Source: Chlamydomonas sphaeroides (taxonomy: Eukaryota; Chlorophyta; Chlorophyceae; Chlamydomonadales; Chlamydomonadaceae). Taken from it: a stretch of 64,000 nt of DNA. The notes below the pieces were generated by a model. The model saw only the letters and a program-made list of their open reading frames with translations, was not told the origin of the DNA and ran no database searches. A program made the position numbers and the translations under genes. Below are positions 1-13,200 of the stretch, piece by piece (the first letter of the stretch is position 1; each line of letters begins with the position of its first letter). The DNA lies in assembly GCA_001662425.1 (NCBI GenBank), contig BDDC01000011.1, positions 62,001-126,000 of the forward strand, read 5' to 3'.

Positions 1-203
1 GGTTGCGCCCACCGGCGCGCATCACATAGCGGCACCGGGCGGTCCCTCAAAACCCGCACGCGAGCCGCGGCCAGCTCCCCTCAGCACCTCGTGCCGTCCA
101 AACCCCTCGAAACAACCCGAAACCCCGCGAGCCAGCGGGCCCCGACACCCGGCGTATGGCTGTGCCGGGGCGGCGCAGAGCTGCGGAGCGGCGGCGCGCC
201 GCC

Positions 204-3200
204 TTACTGGCGGTTGTAGCCGCCAGGGCCGCCGCGGTTGTAGCCGCCGCCGTAGCCACCGCGCTGGCCGCCGCCGTAGCCGCCGCCGCCGTAGTGCTGC
301 TGCTGGCCGTAGGCCTGCTGGCCGTACCCCTGCTGCGCGCCGTACCCCTGCTGCGCGCCGTAGCCGCCGCCGTAGCCCTGCTGGTAAGGTTGGCAAACAA
401 GCAAGCGAGCAGGTCAAGATTGCTGCTGTGATGAGGATCCACGGCGACAATGCCAAAGAAAAAGCTCCGAATGCCAATGCTGCGGCCACGGGTGCCGCAA
501 TCGTGCTGGCACCCCCCACCCCCAGTAAGTCTTTAGATCAGCAAGGAGCTTTGCAGGAGTCGATAACTTCACTGCAGGAGTCGATAGCTTCACCGCAGTA
601 GTCCACGGCAACAATATAAAAACAATGACCAGCCCCACCTGCTGGGCGCCGTAGTGCGCGCCGCCGGCGGCGTGCTGGTGCTGCGCGTGCTGCCCCATGT
701 GCGCCTGGCTGCCTGGCTGGCCGCCCGGCTGCTGCATGCCGCCCTGGGGCAGCGGCGCCTGAGCCTGGGCCTGCGGGGAAGCGGGGGGATACGGGGCATG
801 GGCGGAGGTCGGGCAGCGAGGGCGCGGCTGGCAGCTGGCGCGGCACCCTCGCGGCTGCGGGGAGCGTGTCTCTGCAGTCGCCGCCGCGCTGCGCGAACCG
901 ACGACTTTTGAGCACGCCCGACACGCGCTCCGACCCACCTGCGCCGACATGCCGTAGGCGCCCAGGCCCGAGGGGTCCTGCTTGTCGGCGGCCTTGACGG
1001 CGCCGCCGCCCTGCACGCCGCCGTAGCCGCCGGCGGCGGCGCCAGCGGCGCCCACCGCGGCGCCCGCGGCCGAGCTGGCGTCCTCATAGCCTGGCGCGGC
1101 GCGGGAGAAGGCCGCGGGGGAGGGTGCGAAAGCGTGTGGAGCACAGCGGAACGCAGGAACACGCGTTCGCGAGCGCCACGGCGGGCCAAGGACGCCCGCT
1201 TGACCCATGCGCGTTCTGACCCCACCGCGTGCGAACCGGCAGGGCACACGCGAGGCACGCTGACGTGCGCCCGAGCGTCACACTAGCTGGTGTGCGGCCA
1301 GGTTGTCGCGGGCGGCACGACTGCCCCCACGCTCTCGCGCTGCGCTGCCTTACCGGTCAGGCCGTAGGCGGCGGGGTTGGCGTTGTAGCCTCCGCCGGGC
1401 AGCTGGCCCGCACCGGCCGCCACCGGGTTGGCGCCGCTGAAGCCGGGGTAGGCGGTCCTGGGGCGAGGGGAACAGCGGCAGCGGGGCAGGCGGGACGGAC
1501 GGGATGGAGGGGTTGCTTGCAGGCGTGCGGGATAAGGCGGGGTTGATGCAACCAGCACGGAACGAGGCTGACGCACGCGGTTTGGCCTTTCTTCCGTTGG
1601 CCGCGCGCCGCTTTCGCGGCCAGCCTCGACTGCCCTTTGCCCGGGACAGCGCAAGGCCCCTGCTGCGGCAGGGGCCTCATAAGCTCGCCCTTGGCCAGCC
1701 CCGAGACACCCACTCCATTCCTCAGCCTGTCCGCACCCCGTACCTCCCGCCCCTGCCATGCTTGCTTGGCATGCTACCTGCCTCCACCCTTTCACCCCCT
1801 GCCCTCTCCCAACCCTCACGCAGCACCTCAACCGCGCACCCGCGCACCTCGGACAGCTCATCGTTTCGCGTGCTAGCGACCACCGTGGAGTACCCCGCTC
1901 CCCATTCCGCCCTCCTTGACCCCATACCAAGACGCGATCCTTCCCTTCACTACCCCGTCATGCCCTACCCTTCCGCTTCCCCTCCCCCTTCTTCCCCGCC
2001 TCGCTCACCTTTGCCCCATGTGCTGGTTGGCCTGAAGGTACGGCGCCGGCTGGGCGGCGGCCGCGGCGGCGGGGGCCTGGTACTGGCCGTATCCCATTTG
2101 CTGCAGGGTGGTGAGGGGACAAGATTTGGGGGGGACCGTGAGACGAATCCGACACCGCAGCGCGGTGGTGTGAGCAGTTGACGGCAGGGAGGTGAGCGCG
2201 CAGGACTCGCGCAAGGCGCGCGCCGCACCGCCTCCGCCTGGTACAGGGCGGGTTGCGGCCAACGCTGCCGCTGGCCCTCATGCGCTTCACCAGCCCCCGT
2301 GGCGCGTCAACCAGCGAAAGAAGCTTGCGCCGCTTTGCAACTGCCCTAAGACCACTGCAAGGTTCCACATCCGTACCGCCCGTACCTGGCCGTAGTACGC
2401 CATGGCGTAGGGGTTCTGGTACATCGCCGCGGCGAAGGCCGGGTTGTTGTACGGCGGGTACTGAGTGTACGGCAGCCCAGCGGCGCCGGCCGCGCCGAAC
2501 TGCTGGGGACGCGGCAGAGGCAGGGCGGAGAGGTGGGTTGCCGTCAGGGCGATGGGCGCGGGCTTGCGGGGCTGCAGCAGAACCTTGCCGAGCGGCGCGA
2601 CGGCTCGGCAGGACGGCGGACAGTATGACGGCAAGCAGAGGGACCCAGCACGCCGCTGCCCCGCGTTGCGCGCCGCGCCCAACGGAGCCCCCCTGCTGCA
2701 GCCAGCAACACGGGCCCGGACCCGGCCCCTCGCCGCAACGCGGTTGCCAAACAGCAGGCCCGCAGCTGCGGCCGGCCCCCACACCATCCGTACCGACCAA
2801 TGCCGCGCACGACCCCCGCCAGCACCAACACCGCCGCACGCCGGCCTCGCACCCCCACGGCCGGTGGGCTGGCATCCTTAACCCAAGCCCCTCCCGCCTC
2901 ACGCCACGCGCCTTCGCCCTAAGCAGTGCACCCACCTGCATGGCCGGCGGGATGGCGTTGGGTGCGTTGTACTGCGGCATGCCCGCGGCGCCCCCCTGCG
3001 CGGAGCCGGGTACGCCGCCGGGCGCCGCCGCGGCGGCGCCGCTGGCGGCGGCGCTGCTGGCGGCGGCGGCGGCGCCCAGGTCCTGGCTCTGGCTGTACAT
3101 GCCCGTAGCCGGGTTGTACTTGGCCGCGCCCTGCTGGCCGTAGCCGCCGGCGGCGCCGGCCTGCTGCTGCTGCTGCTGCGCGGCGCCGTACTGCAGGCCG

Positions 3201-6200
3201 GGCTGCTGCTGGGCGGCGCCGTACTGTCCGTACTGCTGCTGGATCTGGGCGCCATACTGCTGCTGCTGGGGCTGCTGCTGCTGCTGGGGCTGCTGCTGCT
3301 GCACCTGGCCCTGCTGCTGGCCGCCCTGCTGCTGGCCGCCCTGGGGCACCTGGCCCTGCTGCTGCGGCTGCTGCTGCAGCTGCTGCGGCTGCTGCGCGCC
3401 GTAGGCCGAAGGAGCCTGGCCGCCGGGCGCCTGGCCGTACACGGCCTGGGTCGCCTGCTTCAGGGCGTCCTGTGGGGGCACAGCAGGGGCGCGCTTTCGT
3501 GTTGGGGCGGGCCGGGCGCTGCAGAGGCGACGGGTGCGCAGGGGTTGACACGCGGAGCCACCGGGGCAGAGACGGCAGGCGGGCTGGGAGCTTGGAGTCG
3601 TGACGCGGGCGGGAGCAACGGCGGGGCGCTAGCGGCAGCGAGGGACGGGGTTCATGCGCTGAGGCCCCGGCAGGCAGCTGTGCTGCCACAGCTGTGCCTC
3701 AGGCGCTGCCCGTAGCGCTACCGCCCACGCTGCCCACGCTGGCACCTGGAGCCTGCAACCGCTCCCCGGCCATCCGGGCCTCGCCAGCAGTAAGCAGCGT
3801 AGCTAGCGCCCGCGGCGCCGCCTGGTCCTTGCGGGCTGGCGCTACGTGCCCGCCACCCACGCAATGGGAGCCGATGCACGCGAAGACGCGGGCCGCACGC
3901 GCCGCACACAGCTCTCCACACAGACGAGATGGCCGCCTGTCTGACCAACTGACCTGATTGTAGGCCGAGTAGTCCGCCTGGCTGAACACGCGGCTCGAGG
4001 CGTCGGGCACCTGGCCAGCGCCGCCGAAGCCAGCACCGCCGAACGCGTTGCCGAAAGCGCCAGCCTGCGCGGGGGGAGGCGTACCAAAAGAAGATGGACA
4101 AACCTCCGGCTGCAGGGCCGTGCCGTCTCACGCTGCGTGCCAACGACTCGCAATGCGCGGTGGGCAAGCCAGCCGCTGACAGGCCCTTCAGCTGCCTCCG
4201 CATGCGCGGACTCCGCCCCGATGGCCCGTAAATGACACGCGCAGTGCGGTGCAGTTCTGAGGTCCCCGTGCCTCACCTGCGACGGGAAGCTGCCGTACGT
4301 CTGCGCGGCGGCCTGCTCGGCGCCGGCAGCGGGGCCCTTGTCCGCGGCGGCCTGCGGCCAGGGACAGCGCCAGGGCAGGGCACAAGGGGCGCCCACGTCA
4401 GCTCGTCAGCAGCCATTACGCGAGACCGGCAAGAGGCGGCATGTGGCGTACTGGCACAAAAAGAACGCCCAACAAGCCGCTGGGCTTCTGCTGGACGCCG
4501 GCGCACGCGGTGCCACCGCCCCGGGCACACGCAGCGGGGGATGCTGGCTGCCAGCTGACAACGTGATGCGGGCCCGCCAGCCGCAGGGCGTGGGGGCGGC
4601 GGTGCCACTCGGCCGCCCCCGCCTGGCGCCAGGCCATGGCCGCCGGGCCTAAGCCAGGAGAAGAACGCCAGAGCGCGCGAGGTCGGGCCCCCCAAGATTT
4701 GACCTCCCAGGCCGCTGGCGCTGCGGTCCCGCGTCCGCCTGCCCGCTGCCGCAGCGCAGCAGCGCACACAGCTGTCCCAACCCTCGCCTGGCGACGACCG
4801 ACGAGCGCTGATGTGCCGAAGCGCCGCGGCGCTGCCTCCAGGGCCGCGGTCTGGTCCGCCAAGGCTACAAGACGTAGCTGCCTACTCACACCCGCCCCCC
4901 CCCAGCTGCCTCCCAGCGAACTCTGCCCTCCCCGTGCCCCTAGCCCCAGCGCCCGTACGGCAGACACGACACCCACCTGCATAGCGTACTGCGCGTACGC
5001 CTGCTTGTACGGGTCCGACACGGCGGCGGCCGCCTGGCCGCCCTGGCCACCCTGCTCGCCACCCGCCTGCTGCTGCTGCGGCACGGCCGCCTGCTGCTGC
5101 GGAACCGCCGCCTGCTGCGCCACGGGCGCGGCCGGCGCGGCCTGCTGCTTGGACGCGTCCGCGGCCGCCTGGGCGCCGTTGTTGGCGCCGTACGAGGCCG
5201 AGAAGTTGGCGCCGAAGTCAGCCAGGCCGCCGCCAATGCCGAAGGTGCCGAACGCCAGCTGCATCTGGTCAACCTCCGACTGAGCCGCCGGCGCCGCGGG
5301 CGCGGGCTTGGGCTGCTCCGCCGGAGCGGGCGCGGCGGGCGCCGGCGCGGCCACGTACGAGGCGTACTGGGAGCTGGCGGTCGGGGGCGCGACCTGGTTG
5401 TCGGCGGCCGAGAGCGTGACTGCCTTGTCAGAGGTCACGGGCGCGGCAGGAGCGGCCGCGGGAGCGGCCGCGGGCGGGGGAGACGGGGACGCCGGCGGCG
5501 CGGCAGCGGCGGGCGCGGCGGCCGAGGCCGCGGCCTTGGCGCCGCCGGCGAGCATGCCCATGAGGTTCTTCCCCGCGTCCGCGCCCCAGGTGCTCGCGGC
5601 GGCGGGCGCGGCGGACGCTGCGTACGAGGTGGAGGCGGCGGGCGCCTCAGCGGCCGCGGGCGCGGCAGCCGCGGGCGGCTCGGGGGAGGGGGAGGCGGGC
5701 TGGGCGGGGGCGGGGGCTGGCGCGGCCGGCTTGGGCGGCTCCGGCGCGGGCGCGGGCGCGGGAGCCGGGGCGGGGGGCTTCTGCTGCGAGGCCTTGAGTT
5801 TCTCGGCCATCGTCATGCCACCGCCGGGCCGGATGGGCGCGGGGTGCGAGGGCGCGCCAGAGGTCGCCGTGCTGTCCGCCGCGGGAGTCGCGCCCCATGC
5901 GCTGCCGGATGTCGAGGTTGCGCTCGCGGGCGGGCCCCACGCCGAGGAGGTCGACGTCGTTGTCTCGGGAGGCTTCTCCTCGCCCCACGCCGCGCTCGAC
6001 GAAGCGCCCCAAGTCGCGGAATCGCCATCCGCGCCCGATGGCGCGGGCCAGCTGCTGTCCGCGTGACCCGCACCATTGGAAGCAGAAGGTGCAGAAGAGG
6101 CGTCTGCCGCGCGCGGGCCGGCAGAAGCTCCGCGCGGGGCAGGAGCCCCGGTAGATCCGCGACCAGTCGCATAGCCACTGCCCCGGCCGCCGCGCCCGCC

Positions 6201-6479
6201 CTCGCCCCGACCGCGGCCCCTGCCCGCGCCACCATTTGCGAAGCGATCGTAGCCGCGGCCAGCAGAGGAGCGGGTGTCGGGGCGGCGATCGTCCTCGCGC
6301 TTGGTAGCCTTCTTCTTGGTCGCCACCGTTTGGAATGGGCTATCGAGCAGGCGCGCGGTGGCCTCGTTCACGTCGCCGCCGCAGAGGTGGAGCATGGACT
6401 TGATGTCCTCCTCTGAGGCGCCCGTAGCCTCCTTCATGGTTTCGATCACCTTCTTGGGGGTGGGCTTTTGGTCCGCCAT
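204..6479 (-). CDS. GBF-interacting protein 1-like protein (GIP1_N domain, RGG box, prion-like tail)
   Basis: Ten exons: 6479-4977, 4351-4277, 4064-3954, 3469-2936, 2502-2386, 2100-2009, 1457-1354, 1090-939, 770-639, 380-204. They join in frame to 998 aa plus stop. Residues about 4-60 (KKVIETMKEATGASEEDIKS, then LHLCGGDVNEATARLLD) match the UBA-like GIP1_N/DUF1296 domain of plant GBF-interacting protein 1. An arginine-glycine box follows (about 75-115), then a long Ala/Pro-rich linker, a glutamine-rich block (exon 4) and a tail of GYGAQQ and GGYGGGYNRG units. Plant GIP1 is described as a nuclear co-factor of bZIP G-box factors. The RGG and Q/G/Y parts suggest RNA binding or condensate formation, which is inference. 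The start is the first ATG, directly before the conserved domain. The fold call is firm; target genes are unknown. Confidence 0.85.
3150..3412 (-). repeat. CAG-rich polyglutamine-coding tract
   Basis: Within exon 4 of the GIP1-like gene a run of CAG codons, mixed with CCC, TAC and GGC, encodes Q-rich segments such as QQQQPQQQQQPQQQQYG. It is coding low-complexity sequence rather than an independent element and is likely length-variable. Confidence 0.8.
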
Positions 6480-8906
6480 TTTGCCGCAGATCTCGGGGTT
6501 TGGGGCAAGGGCGAGGGCGGCTCTCTGTTCTTCTGTCGGGACTAATTAAGACGCGTCAACTAAACATCTGAAACTGGGGAACTACTGCAAGCGGCGGCCC
6601 GACTCCCGCTCTCGGCCCCGCCCCGAAAGGCTCCAGGGTGGCCGCGCCACACCCCCGGCACCAAATTCAGACGACTCTCGCCGTAATAATTATTTCATAT
6701 CCAGTATCAGCACTGCTCGAGCTTTACTAGTTCTCACCCCTCAGAGCGCATGCTGACGCGACGCGCGACCCTTCAGCGTAACCCCCGCCACTTGAGGATG
6801 GCGCAATATGCGACACCATGCTATGGCTAAATGAAACTCAGCGTGCGAAGGTGACACTTCCCACGCATGCGCAACGACACGATATTTGAAGCACTGGCGC
6901 AAGGCTGGAATTCAACATATGAGCTGCTCACTGGGGCGCAACCACACAGAGCCGGGTACTGGAGGCGACCGATTGCTTGGGCTGCGCCGGGCCCCACCCG
7001 CCCCCAGCCCTCGCCCCAAACCTGCCCACGAGAGCTCTGGGTGAAGTACCGTTGCACCTTTCAAAGCCCGCCAAGTGTCGCTGGTCAATGAAAGTGTACT
7101 CAGGACAGCGCGTGTCCCACCGGGAAGGAGCATCGTCCTGCCCTTCGCTGCCTGTCCTGAGAGCTCTGTTCCCGCGTCGCAGCGCTTTCGCAGACGCAGG
7201 CTTCCGTGGGGCCCGTGCTGCCGGAGCCTGCATAGTGCTGTCGGTATGTCCGATGTGGCTGGTGCTACCACGCCGGCCCTGCTTCTGGCGTGCCGGCTGC
7301 CCACAAGTGTGCTGTGCCCTGGCTCATTCCGGCCACGACGCGCTGCCTCGTCCCAGCGCTGTGCACGGTCATATCTCCTGTGTGTCCAGCGCACGAGGTT
7401 GTAGCGCCTGCTGCGCAGCCCCCTCCGTAGCCGAGGGCTCACGTGGGATCCATGCTGCTGCCGCTGGCGTTGCGCTGCCGGTCTCCTGTCGGCCGGCGTG
7501 CGTGCTCTGGCGCCTGCATGTCGCCTGCCTGGCCTGCCTGCTGCCCTGCTGCCCGCCTGGGTATCAGGCGGCGGCAGCTGGAGGAGGAGACATTGGCGGC
7601 CCTGCGCTGCCGCCCGGGCTCTCCCCTGCTGCGACATGCCAGGCGAGGTCGAGCGCTCCAGGCCGCTGCGGCGGAATGGGAGGTCGGAAGGTTTTGCTTG
7701 ACTTCCACGCTGATTCTACACTATAAGGGGAGGCCGCGTGCAGCGCGCGGTATTGTGCCGGCCAGGCGGGGCGGGCCGGGGGGTGCATGCCACGCCGCCA
7801 GGCTCATCACTCCCACCGGTGTCTTTAGACGCCCCCCAAGCTGGACTGCTGCCATCGCGTGTTCGCGGGCTGCGTGACGGGCGTGCCCCTGCGTGCCGTC
7901 CGTGTTTGCCTGCTTGGGTTTGTGCGTGCCCCGCCGCCGCCTGCCCCGCCCCCTTGCCCTCAGGAGTGGCTGGCGCTGAAGGCTTGACCTCCGCCCGACC
8001 TCGCCACCGAGCGACCGAGCGTCACGATGGCTTGGTAGCGGCCGTAGGAGAGAGCGGTGCCTGGCCGCTTATGGTGCGTTCAAGTGTGCCGACACTGCGG
8101 AACGTACGTAGCGTTGCGGGCACAGGCATGCGGCTGTTGGGCAGAGTGCGGTTGTCCTGCCGTTTCAGGCAGTTCGGGCGGCAAAGTCCGGCCCGTGGGG
8201 TGAGGGCACGGAGGTCAATGTGCCCAATGCCCCTCAATAGTCCCAGCTATGACCGCATAATGACTGTCGCTGTGCGTCAGGTCTGGGTGGCCTCTTTCTG
8301 GGGCGAGCCATGCACCCATGCGCAGCTGGGGCAGGTGTGTGCCGTAGATTAGGCGTACGGGCCCCTGCAACGTTGTGACTTGCGTGCCGCCGAGCCTAAG
8401 CGCGGCAGTCGCTCGCGTACCCACACATATCGTGCTAGGAGAGTGTCGGCTTGCTAGTATGAGACAGAGCTGCGTGCTTGGAAAGCGCGGAGCCTTCACG
8501 TTGAAGCTGAGCTGCGGTGAAACGATTGCCGGCCCGCCGCAACTGTGTCTTGGCCCCCACTTCCGGACAGGCCAGGCCCCGCCAACCAGCCTATCTGTGC
8601 GCGCGGCGTCGCGCTGTGCGTCATTACAACGGCGCTGCGGGCCGGAATAATAGGCCAGCCCGGGAGGCCTCCAGGGCCCTGCCACACAGCAGGCAGGCAG
8701 GTGACTCGCTGCGTCGTCCACAGCTCCCCGTGTCCCCGGGGCCGTGCACCTCAGGAGCATGCTCCTGGTCCAGCCCCGGGGGCACGTCTTGTGCTTCGCA
8801 TTCTCCGGGGCGGCGGCAAGGAAGAGAGGCCGTTGGCGCGGCCGTGGCAGCCGTGCAATCGTCTGTCGCCTTGGCACACAGCGTGTCAGTGGGCAACCAT
8901 GCGCAA
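6480..8906. other. Intergenic stretch, no gene recognised
   Basis: The first 300 bp (about 6480-6780) are locally AT-richer and lie upstream of the GIP1-like start, so they probably hold its 5' UTR and promoter; no defined motif is claimed. The rest contains only short open frames with no domain, no consistent splice structure and no RNA gene that I recognise. Confidence 0.5.
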
Positions 8907-9125
8907 GTGGCGGACCAAAAGCCCACCGCCAAGAAGGTGATCGAAACCATGAAGGAGGCTACGGGCGCCTCAGAGGAGGACATCAAGTCCATGCTCCACC
9001 TCTGCGGCGGCGGCGTGAACGATACCACCGCGCGCCTGCTCGATAGCCCCTTCCAAATGGTGGCCGACCTAGAAAAAGGCTACCAAGCGCGAGGACGGTC
9101 GCCGCCCCGACACCCGCTCCTCTGC
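8907..9125 (+). pseudogene. Inverted decayed copy of the GIP1_N coding start
   Basis: About 219 bp matches the first 218 coding bases of the GIP1-like gene (6479-6262) at roughly 95% identity but on the opposite strand. The initiator ATG has become GTG (8907-8909). A one-base insertion near 9065 shifts the frame, so the reading becomes unrelated after the domain. Similarity stops at about 9125 and only a few bases match before the start. The copied segment lies inside one parental exon, so the data do not separate an RNA-mediated copy from a DNA-level one. It is probably a dead fragment. Confidence 0.9.
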
Positions 9126-10203
9126 GGATGGGGCGGGCTGAGATGCGTGTGCCACGGCATCGAATTATCCAGTGACCGATGGCTGGGTCGGCGTCCTCGG
9201 CACGGCGCGGCTGGCACTGGAAGCCCCCCTGGCAGGGGCCAGGCCTCGGGCCCCGCCGCTGGCCCGCCGGGCCGCTGCGCCTGCGGGGATGGGCGCAGGG
9301 ACGGTCCCCTCGGCCCCTCTCTCAGGGCCGTGGGCTGAGGCTGGCGAATCCACACGCTGCGGGGTCTTGTGTGCGCATACACCCCGAAGCTTGGCTGCAG
9401 TAACGTGTTGCGGTGTCGCGTCCTTCCAGCGCGCGAATTTCAGCAACCAAGCATAGTAACCGACATAGTTGTCGAACACAGCCCCCAAGCGTCCGTACTT
9501 CGTGTCTCCGCGGGGATACGCCAGGGCATGCCTCACTCTCTGGTTCAGGCCACACACTCTGGCTAGAGCGCCGCAGTCGACCGCAGCACAATCCGCAGAC
9601 CTAGCCCTTAACAACCCCATTACCGGTCAATCAAGCCAAGAAACAACGTAATTACGTACCGGTACCAAAAGGTCACACCAAGAGCGTGGAGGCCTCCTCC
9701 AACCCCTCCCCAAAACCACCAGCCCCTGCCCACCAGCAAGCCGACAGCGGCTTCCTCACTCCCATACCTGACTTCCACGCTGGGTGTACAGTGACATACG
9801 ATGCCCCTCTCACACCCGCTCCGCTGTGGTTGGCGTTCTGCTGCCGCGGCCCCTCCGTGACGTGCGCAGCCCCGGCACCGCAGACCGCCTCCCCGCCATG
9901 CTGCTGCCCAGCCGAGCAGTGCCGTCGCAGCAGCCGGCGCCCTCGGCCGCCGCTCTCACACCCAGGTAAGCCGCCCCGCGCTGCCGCAGCCTCGTCCGTC
10001 CCCCTCCGTCTCGCCATCCCCAGCGCAAGCATCCGATCACAGGGCCCTCAGCGGAAGCCGAGCCAACGTACGGCCCCTAGCCCACGCCGACCCAACACCA
10101 GTCGACCACCCGACGGAGCCTGTCAACCCAGTACTCCTGTCCTAGGCGTGCGGCCGGTGGCGGGCTGCTGCTGCCGCTGCCGCTGGCGCGCTGCCATGCA
10201 TCC
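9126..10203. other. Intergenic stretch, no gene recognised
   Basis: No supported coding exon. It includes the region 3' of the minus-strand P450. A plus-strand open frame across 9686-10456 overlaps the last P450 exon antisense and shows no domain, so it is treated as chance. Confidence 0.45.
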
Positions 10204-13200
10204 TCACGGCCGGCAGCGCTCGTGCACCGTTACCCACACCCCGTCGCGCGGCGTGTGGGACAGGGCCGTGCGCGTGCGCAGCGGCAGGACCTGCTTGGCG
10301 TGCAGCTGGAACTGCAGGCGGCGACGAGGGAGGGAGGGAGGGAGGCAGGGGGGCAGGGGGCACGCGGTTGTCGGGGCGGCGCAGCTGCCCTACAGGTGCT
10401 CTGAGCGCACAGGCAGCGGGACCAGATGTACGCGCGGCTTGGAGGTGCAGCGCTGAGCGGGAGCAGCGCGCGGGGGCTTCAACGGCCCGCTGCGGCTTCG
10501 GCGCTGGCCGTGTACGACGGGCGTCGAACACACACGGGCGTCATGTGTCGGGCATATGTTGATTATTACGAACACACGCGTGCAGTGGGGCCTGGGTCCG
10601 TGGCCTGGACCCCGCCCCGACTGCGTGGATGTCCAGGATGTCTGGGTGTCCAGGGCCCGCGCCCCGGGGGCCCTCACCGTGAAGCGGCGGTAGAGGTGCA
10701 GCAGCATGACCTTGGCCACCTGGGTGCGAGGGAGGCGGGAGGCAGGTCGTATCGTTAGTTTGCCAATAGCGTCGACATAGTCTATCGAGTCGAATAATTG
10801 CCGTGCATATACGATAGGCATGCTATGCGAGGGCTGGCGGGTACGGCAGGTCGTCTGCAGGGCAGGCATGCGTCCTGTGTTTGTCACGGCACGTTCCATT
10901 CCACCCCCTCCCACCCCCGGTCCTGCTCACGTGAGTGGCGAACTTGTTGCCGACGCACATGCGCGCGCCGGCGCCAAAGGGCGCGTAGGCGTGTGGGTGG
11001 CGGGGGCCTAGCTGCTCGCGGCCCTCGGGCAGCCAGCGCTCGGGCAGGAAGGCCTCGGGCTGCGGCCACAGCGCCGGGTCGTGCTGCAGCGCATGCGTGG
11101 CCAGGCACAGGAAGGAGCCCCTGCACGGTACGGGACAGGGCAGGGTACGGCAGGACGCAGCGCTGGGCACCACACCGTGACGTATACGGCATTGACGTGG
11201 CACGGGACGGGCCAGGGTAGCAGGCGCCACGCCATGCGCCTGGTTCCTGTCTTGAGGCCATCCCTGGTCGCGGCCGGGCTTCACGGCTCCCGGTGGGGTC
11301 CCCGGACAGGGCCTGGCGTGCTGCTCTGGCCCTTTGGGACCCTCGCTACAACTACAACCTAGCAGCGCCGACAGAGGAGACGGCTGGAGTTCGGGCTCTA
11401 TTGTGGAGGCATTCCCTGCTCGCAGCAGACCACCTAGCGATGCCGACAGAGGCGACGGCTGGAGCTCTTGTGCTCACCGTGGCACCGTGATGCCGTCGCC
11501 CACGTCCAGGTCCTCCGGCACCTCGCGGATGAGCGCCGAGCCGGCCGGGTGCACTCGCATCGACTCTTGCAGCACGGCATCCAGGTACGGCAGCTGCGTG
11601 TACGGCAGGCGGCACAGCAGGCAGGCATGGCAAGGCTCGGGTTGAAAGTGGATGCACACAGTCGGGTGCCGGGAGGGCCGGCCTGCATGCATCCCAGCGG
11701 AGCCAGCGGGCTTGGCAGGGTTGACCGGCGAGGTGCGCGAGCGGGAGAAAGAGGGATGCGGGGGTTGACCCACCCACAGCCCCGCACCTGCGGCATCCCG
11801 GCCCCCGCGTCGCCGTCGGCCTCCTGCTCCGCGCCCTTGCCTGCCGCCGCGGCGCCGGCATAGTGCGCGTCGAGCTCCGCAAGCAGCCGGGCCTGATGGG
11901 GGCAGAGAGGTTGCGGTGGGGCCAGATGAACGTCACCTGGGGCTGGGTTCCAGCCTAGTCATAGCGCTAGGATGGCGCCAGCGAGCTGTGATGGGCAGGG
12001 GGCCCACCTGCGCCTCCGGGTGGCTGGTGGGACATTGCCGCCGGGCCGCGGCCACATCAATGCAACGATGAGCAGCGCCGTGGGAGCCACCTACACCTAG
12101 CATGGACCCACCTGCGCCTCCGGGTGGCTGGCGAGCAGGAAGACGGTGAAGGACACGGTCGCGGCGGTGGTCTCGAAGCCGGCCAGGATGAAGGTGAGGC
12201 ACTGCGCCACCACCTGGGATGGGACCAATGGAGCAGCGTGGCGCAGCAGCAGCCCTCGGGCCACCCGCTGCCAGCACAGGTAACCAGGCGCTGCTCCCTG
12301 GATGGCAACATGCCCTCCTCGGGCTGCTGTCAGGCTGAAAAGCACCGGCGCGCCGCCCACACAGTACCTGCACATCGGTCAGCCGCTCGCCCTCCTTGGA
12401 CGCGCCCGCGCGCTCCTCCAGCATGGCGGCCATGAAGGAGCTGCCGCTNNNNNNNNNNNNNNNNNNNNNNNNNNNNNNNNNNNNNNNNNNNNNNNNNNNN
12501 NNNNNNNNNNNNNNNNNNNNNNNNNNNNNNNNNNNNNNNNNNNNNNNNNNNNNNNNNNNNNNNNNNNNNNNNNNNNNNNNNNNNNNNNNNNNNNNNNNNN
12601 NNNNNNNNNNNNNNNNNNNNNNNNNNNNNNNNNNNNNNNNNNNNNNNNNNNNNNNNNNNNNNNNNNNNNNNNNNNNNNNNNNNNNNNNNNNNNNNNNNNN
12701 NNNNNNNNNNNNNNNNNNNNNNNNNNNNNNNNNNNNNNNNNNNNNNNNNNNNNNNNNNNNNNNNNNNNNNNNNNNNNNNNNNNNNNNNNNNNNNNNNNNN
12801 NNNNNNNNNNNGTGGGCGGGGGCAGGGAGGCGTCGCACAGCAGCAGCGGCATCGGCTGATGAACGGGTGTCAGCAGCAGGCGGCCAGGGCGCGATCAAGG
12901 CGCACGCCGGAGCGGTGCTGCCACATAAGCCAGGCAAAGCAGTCCGAGAGGCAGACCTGCAGGTCCACGGCAGCCTGCTGCAAGCAACATGGCCACACCC
13001 TCCCAAGCTGCCAGGCTGCCACACACACGCAGTTAGGGCCGCACCTGCTTGAGACCCTCCTCCTCCCCGCCGCCTCCGCCCGCAGCGGCCGCCTCCGCGC
13101 TGGCCTTGCTGGCCTGCCACAGCTCCATCAGCCGCCGGCTCACGTCCATGACCGCGCCCCGGGCGGCCATGTGGCGGCGCTGGGGGCCGTCGGGCAGCAC

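Noticed and set aside
7700..9795. Short shared string TGACTTCCACGCTG at about 7699 and 9769 as a repeat family
   Set aside because: The match is only about 14 bp and the flanks do not align.
9686..10456. Plus-strand open frame of 256 codons
   Set aside because: Low-complexity, no domain, and antisense to the verified last exon of P450 copy 1.
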